Shown here: in pieces, positions 15,931-25,347 of the stretch
Layout: every line of letters starts with the position of its first letter
Numbering within the stretch: the stretch's first letter is position 1
NCBI RefSeq assembly: GCF_002846395.1
Contig: NZ_PJMU01000005.1
Span: 1 to 64,000, forward strand
Length of the DNA: 64,000 nt
Source: Pontibacter ramchanderi
GTDB lineage: Bacteria > Bacteroidota > Bacteroidia > Cytophagales > Hymenobacteraceae
Reading direction: 5' to 3'
Notes under the pieces: generated by a model
What the model was told of the DNA's origin: nothing
The model's database searches: none
The model's input: only the letters and a program-made list of their open reading frames with translations
Program-made: the position numbers and the translations under genes

Positions 15931-16587
15931 CTATACCTTCGGACCGAAAGCCAGGTCGCCGGCATCGCCCAGCCCCGGCACGATGTAGAAGTTCTCGTTC
16001 AGGCTTTCGTCCATGGCGCCCAGCCAGATGTGCGCCTCCGGCACCTCCTGCTGCACATAGGCCACCCCTTCCGGCGAGGCAATGGCAGCGGCAAAGTGCA
16101 CCTGCACCGGCTTGCCGTGGCGCAGCATGCCTTTATAAGACTTCACAAGCGAGCGACCGGTAGCCAGCATCGGGTCCGCCAGGATCAGAATTTTGTCGTG
16201 CAGGTCCGTCGAGGCCAGGTACTCCATGTTGATCTGCAGCTCGGTGTTCTGCTCCTCCACCCGGTAAGCCCCCACAAAGGTGCTGTAGGCCTTATCAAAA
16301 TAGTTGAGCATGCCATTGTAAAGCGGCAATCCAGCCCGGAGAATGGTCGCCAGCACCGGCTGGGCCGTCAGCAGTTGGGTTTGTGTGGTTGCCAGTGGCG
16401 TTACGATGTCACGGGTTTCATAAGGCAGCGTTTTGGATATCTCGTAAGCCAGCAGCTCGCCCAGGCGCTCCAGGTTGCGGCGGAAGCGCAGGCTGTCGTG
16501 CTGCACCGAAACGTCGCGCAGCTCAGCTACAAAATGATTGACAAGCGACGGCGTTGCGGTGAGAATATGCAGGTTATCGTTTTGCAT
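15931..16587 (-). CDS. upp: uracil phosphoribosyltransferase
   Basis: Upp salvages uracil with PRPP to make UMP. The 218-residue protein has the PRPP loop LADPMLATGRSLVKSYKGML, the upstream ATILRAGLPLYNGML, and the C-terminal IVPGLGDAGDLAFG that recognises uracil. It is the first gene of a minus-strand trio. Upstream on the minus strand TATCTTTA (about 25 nt away) approximates the -7 box. Confidence 0.95.
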   Translation of the reverse strand: MQNDNLHILTATPSLVNHFVAELRDVSVQHDSLRFRRNLERLGELLAYEISKTLPYETRDIVTPLATTQTQLLTAQPVLATILRAGLPLYNGMLNYFDKAYSTFVGAYRVEEQNTELQINMEYLASTDLHDKILILADPMLATGRSLVKSYKGMLRHGKPVQVHFAAAIASPEGVAYVQQEVPEAHIWLGAMDESLNENFYIVPGLGDAGDLAFGPKV

Positions 16588-16810
16588 GGTATGGCTGATT
16601 TAGTAGGCTAAAGATACGGTCTTTCGGCAGGACGGCAATCTCTGGCCCTCAAAAACGTTAAACCGGTCAGGTGCTATACCTGTATAAGGCTGAGCTATAC
16701 CTGCTTTCAGCGGGCGGCATCATGCAATTTCATGTGTTTTCGTTAATATTGTGAATTCTAATCAAATTCCTGACAAACCGCTTCCCTCTATTCTAGACTA
16801 TTCTTCCTTT

Positions 16811-18490
16811 ATGAGAAATATACTTGCCGCTGCGGCTCTTAGTCTGCTGGCTATACCTGCCGCGCAGGCCCAAGATGTGTACGTACCCTACGACCGCGAC
16901 ACTTATCACCTGATCGACCGCTACCAGATTAAACTGGGAACAAAAGTGCCGGAGATGCATACCAACGTGCGCCCGATCGGTCGTCGGGATGTCGCCGCGC
17001 TGGCTGAGTCCGCCATCGGTGAGCCTCGCTCTACGGCCGACATGTTCAACATCCAGTACCTGCTCAACGACAACTGGAACTATACCTCGCAGGCGAACGA
17101 CAACAGCAGCGAGCGCCCGATCTTCAACACCTTCTTCCGTAACAAAACAGACCTCTACCATTACGAGTCAGAGGACTTTACTTTGCGCGTGAACCCGGTG
17201 CTGCACCTGGAACTGGGCAACGACAGCGAAAGTAATGGCATGCGCTACGTCAACACACGCGGGGTGCAGCTGGAGGGTAGCATCGACAACCGCTTCGGTT
17301 TCTATACCTTCATCGGCGAGAACCAGGCCAAGTTTGCCGATTATGTAGTCGACCGCATTAAGCGCGACGGCGTGGTGCCACACGAGGGGCTTTGGAAAGA
17401 TTTTAAAGGTGATGGCTATGATTTTCTGACGGCACGTGGTTACATGAACTACTCCCTATCCAAGCATGTGGAGATACAACTGGGCCACGACCGCCACTTT
17501 ATAGGCGACGGCTACCGCTCGCTCGTTTACTCCGACTATCCCCCACCGGCTTTTTTCCTTAAGCTGAACACCCGCGTCTGGAAACTGCACTACATGAACC
17601 TGTTCCAGGAACTCACGGCCGACTACCGCCGGCGTGGAGGTGGAGACAAAATTCTACCCAAAAAATACATGGCTTTCCACCGGCTGGGTGTGAACATTAC
17701 TGATAACTTCAACCTGGGCTTGTTTGAGCAGGTTATTTTCGGACGCGAGAAAGGTAAATTTGAGCTGCAATACCTCAACCCGATCATCTTCTACCGCAGC
17801 GTGGAGCACAACCTGGGCAGTGAAGACAATGCCATGCTGGGCCTCGACTTCCGCTGGAATCTCTTCAACACGGCACAGCTTTATGGCCAACTGGTGCTCG
17901 ACGAGTTTGTGCTGAACGAAGTTAAGTCAGGCGAAGGCTGGTGGGCAAATAAACACGCCGGTCAGATTGGCGCCAAGTACATCGACGCTTTCGGCCTTTC
18001 TAACCTCGACCTGCAGGGTGAGGTGAACATCATCCGCCCGTATACTTATCAGCACCGCGACGGCAGCTCTAACTATCAGCACAATCGCCAGCCACTGGCC
18101 CACCCCATGGGCGCCAACCTGTACGAGTTTGTAGGTATAGCCCGTTATCAGCCACTGCCACGCCTGCACCTGGTGGGCAAGGCCATTGCCACCCGCTTCG
18201 GGCAGGACGAGATCACAGCTGAGGGTGACACCATCAACTGGGGCAATAACGTAAACCTGGATTATAATAAGCGGCCTAAGAACTACGGCCATGAGATCGC
18301 CCAAGGTATACGCACCAACCAACTGCACCTCGACCTTACAGCTACCTACCAGTTCAAGCACAACCTGTTTGTAGACCTGAAAGGCATTATCCGCCGCACG
18401 GAAGCAGACGTGAGCACGCTGAGCAAAAACACCGTGTTTACCTCGGTAGCTTTGCGCTGGAACATTGCCCAGCGACTGCATGAGTTTTAA
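16811..18490 (+). CDS. Wzi-like capsule assembly outer-membrane protein
   Basis: The protein is 559 residues from ATG 16811, where MRNILAAAALSLLAIPAAQAQ is a signal peptide; the longer frame from 16751 is unlikely. The body is rich in alternating aromatic and charged residues, ending ALRWNIAQRLHEF, as in outer-membrane barrels. The segments YSLSKHVEIQLGHDRHFIGDGYRS and FFLKLNTRVWKLHYMNLFQEL match the capsule assembly protein Wzi family found in many Bacteroidota. Wzi in E. coli binds capsule at the surface; here the glycan is unknown. It is followed by a 12-bp terminator. Confidence 0.82.
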   Translation: MRNILAAAALSLLAIPAAQAQDVYVPYDRDTYHLIDRYQIKLGTKVPEMHTNVRPIGRRDVAALAESAIGEPRSTADMFNIQYLLNDNWNYTSQANDNSSERPIFNTFFRNKTDLYHYESEDFTLRVNPVLHLELGNDSESNGMRYVNTRGVQLEGSIDNRFGFYTFIGENQAKFADYVVDRIKRDGVVPHEGLWKDFKGDGYDFLTARGYMNYSLSKHVEIQLGHDRHFIGDGYRSLVYSDYPPPAFFLKLNTRVWKLHYMNLFQELTADYRRRGGGDKILPKKYMAFHRLGVNITDNFNLGLFEQVIFGREKGKFELQYLNPIIFYRSVEHNLGSEDNAMLGLDFRWNLFNTAQLYGQLVLDEFVLNEVKSGEGWWANKHAGQIGAKYIDAFGLSNLDLQGEVNIIRPYTYQHRDGSSNYQHNRQPLAHPMGANLYEFVGIARYQPLPRLHLVGKAIATRFGQDEITAEGDTINWGNNVNLDYNKRPKNYGHEIAQGIRTNQLHLDLTATYQFKHNLFVDLKGIIRRTEADVSTLSKNTVFTSVALRWNIAQRLHEF

Positions 18491-18516
18491 AAAACAGGTA
18501 TAGCGCCATAACTTGA

Positions 18517-18553
18517 GCGGGGAGCCTTTATAAATGAAGGCTCCCCGCTTTCG
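18517..18553 (+). terminator. terminator after the Wzi-like gene
   Basis: A perfect 12-bp stem GCGGGGAGCCTT/AAGGCTCCCCGC with an 8-nt loop is followed by TTTCGTTTT. Confidence 0.92.
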
Positions 18554-18591
18554 TTTTAAAAGCCCGCTATACATACCTGTTCCATTTTAGT

Positions 18592-18599
18592 TATCTTTG
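18592..18599 (+). promoter_or_regulatory. -7 box of the ABC exporter gene
   Basis: TATCTTTG matches TAnnTTTG. The chosen start codon is about 150 nt downstream, so the leader would be long. Confidence 0.45.
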
Positions 18600-18747
18600 C
18601 AGCGACTAAGCGTGCGATAGGTACTGCGCAGTCTGTAATATTATAATTCATTAATACTTAAAAACTTCCGGCAAGCAACCTGTGTGTTACAGGAAGCGAT
18701 CGGAACCGCCGCCTATACCTGCAACAGCAAGGCTGGCCTCCACCAAC

Positions 18748-20586
18748 ATGAAGACTTATCTCCGGATACTGCAGTTTGCAAAGCCCTACAGTCGCTTTGT
18801 GCCGCTTTATACTATTTATACCGTGCTGGGCATCATTTTCGGCCTGCTCAATTTTACGCTTCTGATTCCACTGCTCAGCGTGCTTTTCGGAACGGTAGGA
18901 GCGGACGATGCCGCCGCGATGGTGACCACTAAACCCGAGTTCAGGCTTTCGCTTCAGTACTTCACAGATTATTTTAATTACCATTTCGGGCAGGTAATCC
19001 TGGAGAAAGGCCGTCAAGGTGCTTTGCTCTTTGTGTGTATTATCATTGTCTGCTCGGTTTTTCTCTCTAACCTCTTCAAATACCTAGCACTAAGAGTAGT
19101 GGGAGCACTACGGGCACATGTGGTGAAGAAGATTCGCCATGCTACCTACGAGCGTGTAACGCAGCTGCACCTAGGCTATTTCAGCAACGAGCGAAAAGGC
19201 GACCTGATGACCCGCATGACAGTGGATATTCAGGAAGTGGAGAACTCCGTGGTCAACACCATGACGGTTGTGATCCGCGAGCCCATTTCGATCATCGCCT
19301 TCTTTGTTGTGCTTTTCACCATGTCGGTTAAACTCACGCTTTTCTCCTTAATTTTGCTTCCGCTCTCCGGTATACTCATTGCAGGTATAGCCAAGCGCCT
19401 GAAGCGGGCCGCGCAGCAGGGGCAAGAATCGTTGAGCTTTATCCTGACGATCATTGACGAGACGCTGAGCGGTATTCGGGTGATCAAGGCCTTTAATGCG
19501 GAGCCTTACATCATGGACAAGTTCAACCAGCAGAACGACCGCTATGCCCAACTGCAGCGCTCCATCGCCAACAAGCGCGACCTGGCCTCTCCGTTCTCGG
19601 AGTTTATGGGCGTAACGGTAGTGGCGGGTCTGCTTTGGTTTGGCGGCAACCTGGTACTGAACCAGCAATCGGACCTGAAGGCCGAGGAATTTATCACCTA
19701 CATTGTGCTCTTCTCGCAGGTGCTCGTGCCAGCGAAGGCCATGTCGGCGGCTTTCAGCAACATACAGCGCGGACTGGTGTCCGGCGACCGCATCCTGAAA
19801 GTGATCGACACCAAACCGCAAGTAATTGACAAACCAAATGCAAAAGTACTGCCGGAGTTCCGCCACGAGATCAAGTTCCGGGATGTGAGCTTCGGGTACG
19901 GCGACCACACGGTGCTGCAGGACATTAACTTCAGCATTCAGAAAGGGATGACAGTGGCCCTGGTAGGTCCGTCAGGCGGTGGCAAGTCCACGTTAGCCGA
20001 CCTGATCCCGCGCTTCTACGACCCGACAAAAGGTGCTATCCTCATCGATGGCCACGACATTCGAGATTATACCGCGGAGTCGGTACGCGACAAGATCGGC
20101 GTGGTCACACAAGAGTCGATCCTTTTCAATGATACCATCTTCAACAACATCGCCTTCAACAAGACCGATGCGACGGAAGAGGAAGTAATTGCCGCCGCCA
20201 AGATTGCAAACGCGCATGAATTTATCGTGCAGACGCCGGAAGGCTACCAAACCCTGATCGGCGACCGTGGCAGCCGCTTGTCTGGCGGGCAGCGCCAACG
20301 CCTGAGCATTGCCAGGGCAATTCTGCAAAACCCACCCATCCTGATTCTGGATGAGGCCACATCGGCCCTGGACACCGAGTCGGAGAAACTGGTGCAGGAA
20401 GCGCTGACTAACCTAATGAAAAACAGAACATCAGTAGTGATTGCGCACCGCCTGAGCACCATACAGCACGCCGACGAGATTGTAGTATTACAACAAGGCC
20501 ACATTGTGGAGCGTGGCAGTCACGAAGACCTGTTGCAGCAGGGCGGATTGTACGCAAAACTTACGCAAATGCAACTAGTACCTTAA
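18748..20586 (+). CDS. MsbA-like ABC transporter, fused permease and ATPase
   Basis: The half-transporter is 612 residues from ATG 18748 (MKTYLRILQFAKPYSRF); the frame opening at 18682 adds 22 residues of low quality. Six membrane segments occupy the first 330 residues, including FVPLYTIYTVLGIIFGLLNF and IIAFFVVLFTMSVKLTLFS. The ATPase domain has Walker A GPSGGGKST, signature RLSGGQRQR, Walker B ILILDEATSALD and the H loop IAHRLST. Such exporters flip lipid A or other lipids in the inner membrane. The neighbours wzi-like and gmhA make an envelope-glycolipid role likely, but the substrate is inferred. Confidence 0.9.
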   Translation: MKTYLRILQFAKPYSRFVPLYTIYTVLGIIFGLLNFTLLIPLLSVLFGTVGADDAAAMVTTKPEFRLSLQYFTDYFNYHFGQVILEKGRQGALLFVCIIIVCSVFLSNLFKYLALRVVGALRAHVVKKIRHATYERVTQLHLGYFSNERKGDLMTRMTVDIQEVENSVVNTMTVVIREPISIIAFFVVLFTMSVKLTLFSLILLPLSGILIAGIAKRLKRAAQQGQESLSFILTIIDETLSGIRVIKAFNAEPYIMDKFNQQNDRYAQLQRSIANKRDLASPFSEFMGVTVVAGLLWFGGNLVLNQQSDLKAEEFITYIVLFSQVLVPAKAMSAAFSNIQRGLVSGDRILKVIDTKPQVIDKPNAKVLPEFRHEIKFRDVSFGYGDHTVLQDINFSIQKGMTVALVGPSGGGKSTLADLIPRFYDPTKGAILIDGHDIRDYTAESVRDKIGVVTQESILFNDTIFNNIAFNKTDATEEEVIAAAKIANAHEFIVQTPEGYQTLIGDRGSRLSGGQRQRLSIARAILQNPPILILDEATSALDTESEKLVQEALTNLMKNRTSVVIAHRLSTIQHADEIVVLQQGHIVERGSHEDLLQQGGLYAKLTQMQLVP

Positions 20587-20714
20587 TTACAACTGGTGCT
20601 TTTGTGTTATAGACTATCGCTTTAAATTAAATTTTGGCCCTGACATTTCGGTATATTCACATTTTTTTATAGTTTAGCCCGAAACAGTTTTGCACCAAAA
20701 TCCAACCTTAAAGC

Positions 20715-21056
20715 ATGAAAGAACTTAAGACACTCTCTGATGTGGTCGTTTTTTGCTACGCTATGTTTATAGCACTTTTGCTAACAAACTTGCTGGACCA
20801 TAAAGCCATATTTGAGATCACAACCGGAGAGCAGGCACTCACACTCTACAAAGCACTCGGAGCAGTTGGCGCCGGATTGATGCTGGTGAAGCTGCTCATC
20901 GGCAAACTATACATCACATCGCTCAAATACGACCGGCACATGGCTCAGGTGAAAATCAACGAGCTAAAAGCCGACCTGTACGAGCGCAAACAGGAATACA
21001 GAAGCAACAGCTACAAAGAATCTGTCCGGATGGAGATGACTGTAGCTGGCAATTAA
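20715..21056 (+). CDS. two-helix membrane protein, unrecognised
   Basis: A 113-residue protein with two hydrophobic helices (about residues 10-27, [18 protein letters not shown], and 45-63, [17 protein letters not shown]), then a charged C-terminal helix ([21 protein letters not shown]) that could form a coiled coil in the cytoplasm. I know no family for it. It sits 8 nt before gmhA on the same strand and is probably co-transcribed with it. Confidence 0.65.
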   Translation: MKELKTLSDVVVFCYAMFIALLLTNLLDHKAIFEITTGEQALTLYKALGAVGAGLMLVKLLIGKLYITSLKYDRHMAQVKINELKADLYERKQEYRSNSYKESVRMEMTVAGN

Positions 21057-21064
21057 CAACATAC

Positions 21065-21640
21065 ATGACCCAGATCGTACTTCAGGAGCTGCAGGAAGCA
21101 CAACAGACGCTCAACAACTTTATAGCCGACCCCAACAACCTGGCCGCTATCGAGCGGGCCGCCAACGCCATGGCCGATGCCGTGGAGGCCGGCGGCAAAA
21201 TACTCTCGTGCGGCAACGGTGGCTCCATGTGCGATGCCATGCACTTTGCCGAAGAACTGACAGGCCGTTACCGCGACAACCGCCAGGCGATCCCTGCCAT
21301 TTCCATTTCCGACGTGAGCCATATGAGCTGCGTGGGCAACGACTACGGGTACGATCACGTTTTTTCGCGCTACATAGAGGCACTCGGCAACAAAGGCGAT
21401 GTTTTGCTGGCCATTAGTACCAGCGGCAACTCCGCCAACGTACTTAAGGCAGCCGCAGCCGCCAAAGCCAAAGGCATGACAGTAGTAGGCCTCACCGGCA
21501 AGGACGGCGGCAAACTGGCTGCCTTCTGCGATGTAGAGGTACGGGTACCGCACCAAGGCTACGCCGACCGCGTGCAGGAAATCCACATTAAGGTCATCCA
21601 CATCCTGATCCTCCTGATCGAGAAGCGGCTTTGTGGGTAA
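21065..21640 (+). CDS. gmhA: D-sedoheptulose-7-phosphate isomerase
   Basis: GmhA makes D-glycero-manno-heptose 7-phosphate, the first step to the ADP-heptose used in LPS core. The 191-residue protein has the SIS fold with [20 protein letters not shown] (active-site Glu and phosphate loop), the second loop [14 protein letters not shown], and the metal/active-site region [14 protein letters not shown]. The gene follows a small membrane protein after 8 nt. No other heptose-pathway gene lies in the window. Confidence 0.93.
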   Translation: MTQIVLQELQEAQQTLNNFIADPNNLAAIERAANAMADAVEAGGKILSCGNGGSMCDAMHFAEELTGRYRDNRQAIPAISISDVSHMSCVGNDYGYDHVFSRYIEALGNKGDVLLAISTSGNSANVLKAAAAAKAKGMTVVGLTGKDGGKLAAFCDVEVRVPHQGYADRVQEIHIKVIHILILLIEKRLCG

Positions 21641-21789
21641 TGTATATTGGGCTGCCACTAGCTTGCACCAACGAAGGAGCACCAAGACCTTGCGGTGCCT
21701 AATGGTAGCCACGAAGATGTGGCCTTTTTGAATCGCTATATAGAGTCCCTACCTCACGGGTTTCCAGGATATTTGTACACGGTTGTCAT

Positions 21790-22103
21790 CCCCCCGCCCC
21801 CTTCAAAGGGGGACTTTCCTGTCTTTACCATCTTATAGGTATAGCCCCGTAGCTAACGTGCTTACTCACTGCCTCTGATTTAGCACACCCCTACCCCCAG
21901 AGGGGATTTCGGTTAGTGGCTGTTCAAGGTATAGCTTCATCGTTAAAGCCGTTCCTTCGCTAGACCGGGTCCAACCACCCCTGCCCCTCCTTGTCCAAGG
22001 AGGGGAGCTTTAGGCGGCTGCCAGTTCACAAGTATAAGCGCTGTAGTTCTATAAACCTGTGCACGATTAACACACCCCTGCCCCTCTCAAGAGGGGAATC
22101 TCT
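21790..22103. repeat. array of four C-rich hairpin repeats
   Basis: Four imperfect copies of CACACCCCTGCCCCTC followed by a short loop and the complementary GAGGGG: 21790-21816 (CCCCCTT/AAGGGGG), 21884-21912, 21971-22013 (CCCCTCCTTG/CAAGGAGGGG) and 22071-22103 (CCCCTCT/AGAGGGG). Start-to-start spacing is about 87-100 nt. Copies of AGGTATAG or AGGTATA fall between the units (21838, 21929, 22130). Palindromic C-rich repeats of this kind are common between genes in Bacteroidota and resemble REP elements; none of the units encodes a protein. Confidence 0.75.
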
Positions 22104-22204
22104 GCCATTGCCCATTTCAGGTATAAGTTTTATTGTATCTGCTACATACCACTGGCAGGTATAGCAAGACTAACTTGCCCCGGAAGCTATGAAATAAATA
22201 GCTT

Positions 22205-22330
22205 GGGCCAGGTGCACTTTTCGGCGCTCCACTGTTCGAGCGTTCAGCGAGTTTGGAGCGTCTTGACTTTTTTGCCTACTTTTTTTGTCAAGAAAAAAAG
22301 AAGGTGCCCGCCGCACAGGCGGAAAGCCAA
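22205..22330. repeat. inverted-repeat element of unknown type
   Basis: The segment contains GCGCTCCA...TGGAGCGT (22224-22261), CTTGAC...GTCAAG (22262-22292) enclosing T-rich runs, and CCGCC...GGCGG (22308-22322). From memory, similar segments recur between genes in this bacterial group and often yield spurious short ORF calls. It could be the scar of a small non-autonomous mobile element. Confidence 0.45.
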
Positions 22331-22631
22331 TTATGCAATAGCGCAAGTAGCTATACCTCCAGCAGTAGCTACAAAACACCTATACCTGCGCCAGAGCCCC
22401 CACCATAGCAGACACGAGCACAGACACTCCCGCCATAATATATAACTCCACTGGCCACTCAAAGAACCCTCTCCACTATACCCACAACACTTCTATAGCA
22501 TTACTACCCATCATCACTCCAATAAATTTATTTTTTCTACATTTACTACCACTCCCCGGAATCAATTACCAGCACGCTGTGTTGCGAATCTAACTTATAA
22601 AACCGCATTTATAGATCAACATCTAACCCAT

Positions 22632-24170
22632 ATGCTTATCAAGACGTTTGGCAGCGCCGTGCAGGGCGTGAACGCCTATACCGTAACCGTGGAAGTGAGT
22701 GTGAGCGCCGGCGCGAAGTACTTTCTGGTAGGTTTACCCGACAATGCCATTAAAGAGGGTGAGCAACGCATCGAATCGGCCTTGGCCCAGTACGGCTACA
22801 GGCTAAAACGCCAGAAAACCATCATCAACATGGCACCCGCCGACATCCGGAAAGAAGGCGCCGCCTACGACCTCACCATTGCGATGGGCATGCTGGCTGC
22901 CGGAGGCCAAATGGCTGCTGATAAGTTATCGCACTACATGATCATGGGGGAGCTCTCGCTTGATGGTTCGCTTCGCCCTATCAAAGGGGTGCTTCCTATT
23001 GCCATCCAGGCGCGCAAGGAAGGGTTCAAAGGCATTATTTTGCCAGCCCGCAATGCCAACGAAGCCGCTATCGTGAATAACCTGGAAGTGATCGGGGTGG
23101 AAAACATCAAAGAGGCGATCGATTTCCTGAACGATGAACTCGACATTCAGCCTGTTAAAGTAGATACCCGCGATGTGTTCCAAAGCACAGCTAACCAATA
23201 CGCTGCCGACTTTTCGGATGTGCAGGGGCAGGAAAATATAAAGCGAGCCCTCGAAATAGCTGCGGCAGGCGGCCATAACGTGATTATGATCGGCCCACCG
23301 GGAGCGGGCAAGACCATGCTCGCCAAGCGCCTGCCTTCTATCCTTCCGCCGCTTTCGATGCACGAGGCGCTGGAAACAACCAAAATACATTCAGTGGCCG
23401 GCAAACTGGGCGAGGTGTCGTCGCTGCTTTCTACGCGGCCGTACCGGGCACCGCATCACACCATATCAGATGTAGCACTCGTTGGGGGTGGCGGCATACC
23501 GCAGCCGGGCGAGATCTCGCTGGCACATAATGGCGTCTTGTTTTTGGATGAATTGCCAGAGTTTAAGCGCACAGCACTGGAGGTGATGCGCCAGCCGCTG
23601 GAAGAGCGACGCGTGACCATCTCCAGAGCAAAAACGACACTGGATTTCCCGGCCAATTTTATGCTCATTGCCAGCATGAACCCATGCCCCTGCGGATTCT
23701 ATAATCACCCTGAGAAAGAATGTGTTTGCGCCCCCGGCCTGGTGCAGCGCTACCTGAACAAGGTAAGCGGACCTTTACTTGATCGCATCGACCTGCACGT
23801 GGAGGTTACTCCCGTAACGTTCGATGAAATGACAGCCACCCGAAAGTCGGAGGATAGCGGGACTATACGTGAGCGTGTGGTGCGGGCGCGAGAGATACAG
23901 CGTGAACGGTTCAACAATTTTGACAACATTCACTCCAACGCCATGATGCCTTCACAGATGGTAAAGGAAATCTGTCAGATCTCAGATGCCGGCCGCACCC
24001 TGCTGAAGACCGCTATGGAGCGACTCGGCCTGTCGGCCCGCGCTTATGACCGTATCCTGAAAGTAAGCCGAACTATTGCCGATCTGGCTGATAACGAGGA
24101 AATTAAAATTGAACATTTAGCAGAAGCCATCCAGTACCGAAGCCTCGACAGAGACGGTTGGGCAGGCTAA
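22632..24170 (+). CDS. YifB/ComM family Mg-chelatase-like AAA+ ATPase
   Basis: The protein is 512 residues in the family's usual order: an N-terminal Lon-protease-like fold (residues 1-165), an AAA+ core with Walker A GPPGAGKTM (about 218) and the LFLDELPEF Walker B, then a C-terminal lid. A small zinc site CPCGFYNHPEKECVC (about 355-370) is typical. In Haemophilus and Vibrio ComM is a helicase that drives branch migration during natural transformation, but homologues also occur in species not known to transform. It stands alone, with a terminator after it. Confidence 0.92.
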   Translation: MLIKTFGSAVQGVNAYTVTVEVSVSAGAKYFLVGLPDNAIKEGEQRIESALAQYGYRLKRQKTIINMAPADIRKEGAAYDLTIAMGMLAAGGQMAADKLSHYMIMGELSLDGSLRPIKGVLPIAIQARKEGFKGIILPARNANEAAIVNNLEVIGVENIKEAIDFLNDELDIQPVKVDTRDVFQSTANQYAADFSDVQGQENIKRALEIAAAGGHNVIMIGPPGAGKTMLAKRLPSILPPLSMHEALETTKIHSVAGKLGEVSSLLSTRPYRAPHHTISDVALVGGGGIPQPGEISLAHNGVLFLDELPEFKRTALEVMRQPLEERRVTISRAKTTLDFPANFMLIASMNPCPCGFYNHPEKECVCAPGLVQRYLNKVSGPLLDRIDLHVEVTPVTFDEMTATRKSEDSGTIRERVVRAREIQRERFNNFDNIHSNAMMPSQMVKEICQISDAGRTLLKTAMERLGLSARAYDRILKVSRTIADLADNEEIKIEHLAEAIQYRSLDRDGWAG

Positions 24171-24210
24171 CATAAAGCTTATCACAAATAGCTATATACC
24201 AACATCTTAC

Positions 24211-24250
24211 AAAGTTCAACATTAACAAAAGGTGTTGAACTTTTCTTTTT
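24211..24250 (+). terminator. terminator after yifB
   Basis: An 11-bp stem AAAGTTCAACA/TGTTGAACTTT with an 11-nt loop is followed by TCTTTTT. Confidence 0.85.
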
Positions 24251-24415
24251 AACGCCATTTTAATCTGCTTTTTCAATTGCATCATCCTTTACTTAAAACC
24301 ACTAGCTTTTTTAGACTTTTCTTGGGGGCCTGCGTAATATGGGACGTCAGGATCTTAAAATAGAAGAAGACTGGTTCTGGCGATCATACACTTAACCCTA
24401 TAACCATTTACTACT

Positions 24416-24988
24416 ATGAAGAAAAGAATTTTAATGTTCGTATTAGCCATGACCACAGTGGTTGCCGCACATGCGCAGGGCCCACGACTTGGCATTAGGG
24501 CTGGCGTGAACTATGCTGGCTTTGGTGGCTCCGATGCTGATAACTTTGATCGCATTTGGGGCGGGCATGCTGGCTTAACAGCTAACTTCCCACTGTCAGC
24601 TGATAACTTTTTTTCAATTCAGCCAGAATTGCTTTACTCGATGAAGGGTGCCGAGAATGACGGAAACACATGGAAAGTGAAAGTGAATTACCTGGACGTT
24701 CCTGTTTTAGGCCGGGTTAATGCTGGTCCGCTGTACTTTGAAGCTGGCCCGCAGCTATCAGTAAAGATCAGTGATGACAGAGAAGGAACTGCGCCACCGA
24801 CTGATGATGTTAAGCGAACTGGTCTTGGTTACGCAGCAGGTGTGGGCTTGCAGGCCACTCCGCTCGGCCTGAGCGTAGGGGTACGTTACAACGGAGATAT
24901 TTCCAAACTGTATGACAACTCTAATGCCCCTAATTATCGTAATGACGTATTCATGCTGACCCTGGGCTATATGTTCGGCAGCAGATAA
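24416..24988 (+). CDS. PorT-like outer-membrane beta-barrel protein (paralogue 1)
   Basis: A 190-residue protein with a signal peptide ending AHAQ and a small outer-membrane barrel of the PorT/OmpX-like type. The motifs FSIQPELLYSMKG, VNYLDVPVLGRVNAGPLYFEAGPQ and the C-terminal FMLTLGYMFGSR are typical strands. It is the first of three related genes in a row; the next shares nearly every motif. Function is unknown; such proteins are abundant in Bacteroidota. A GC-rich terminator follows. Confidence 0.85.
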   Translation: MKKRILMFVLAMTTVVAAHAQGPRLGIRAGVNYAGFGGSDADNFDRIWGGHAGLTANFPLSADNFFSIQPELLYSMKGAENDGNTWKVKVNYLDVPVLGRVNAGPLYFEAGPQLSVKISDDREGTAPPTDDVKRTGLGYAAGVGLQATPLGLSVGVRYNGDISKLYDNSNAPNYRNDVFMLTLGYMFGSR

Positions 24989-25347
24989 ACGTACCATTAG
25001 TACAGAATAAAACTATTATACCAAAGCCCCGGTCTATGCCGGGGCTTTTTCAGGTATAACCGCTATACCTGCTGTTCCCTTCCGCTGACTCTTGTAGCAA
25101 ATCCAGCCGCCAGCTGTTCACAAAAAAGTATCGCCCGGCTGCTGTAAAAAAACAGCACAACTGTCAGTGTCAACATAACTGTTGCTTATTGTTACCAAAA
25201 AATATAGTGCAATTGATTAAAAATTATAAATCTGACTATCAACCAGATATAGTATTCTCAGTGAAAATACCAGGCTTATATACTCAATAAAAATATAGTT
25301 CTGCACGTATATTGCTCAGATCAAACCCAAACAACTATTACCTAATT
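24989..25347. other. intergenic stretch between barrel genes 1 and 2
   Basis: It holds the terminator of paralogue 1 (25023-25050), an inverted pair of the octamer (CAGGTATA 25051-25058 and TATACCTG 25064-25071), and then about 250 nt of AT-rich DNA that probably contains the promoter of paralogue 2. No gene seen. Confidence 0.7.
25023..25050 (+). terminator. terminator after barrel gene 1
   Basis: A 10-bp stem AAAGCCCCGG/CCGGGGCTTT with a 6-nt loop and a T run. An inverted pair of octamer words begins at the very next base. Confidence 0.92.

Larger units (their letters stand above)
21641..22631. other. 1-kb non-coding block before yifB
   Basis: No gene is credible here. The block holds four C-rich hairpin units about 90 nt apart (21790-22103), each followed by a copy or near copy of the AGGTATAG word, then a separate inverted-repeat element (22205-22330), and last an AT-rich stretch leading to yifB. 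The frame at 22203-22445 is low-complexity and runs through the inverted repeats. Confidence 0.7.

Noticed and set aside
22203..22445. 80-residue frame in the non-coding block
   Set aside because: It is made of inverted-repeat sequence; similar spurious calls are common in such repeats.
21641..22631. CRISPR array
   Set aside because: The repeats are imperfect hairpins with unequal spacers of about 60 nt and no cas genes nearby; not a CRISPR.
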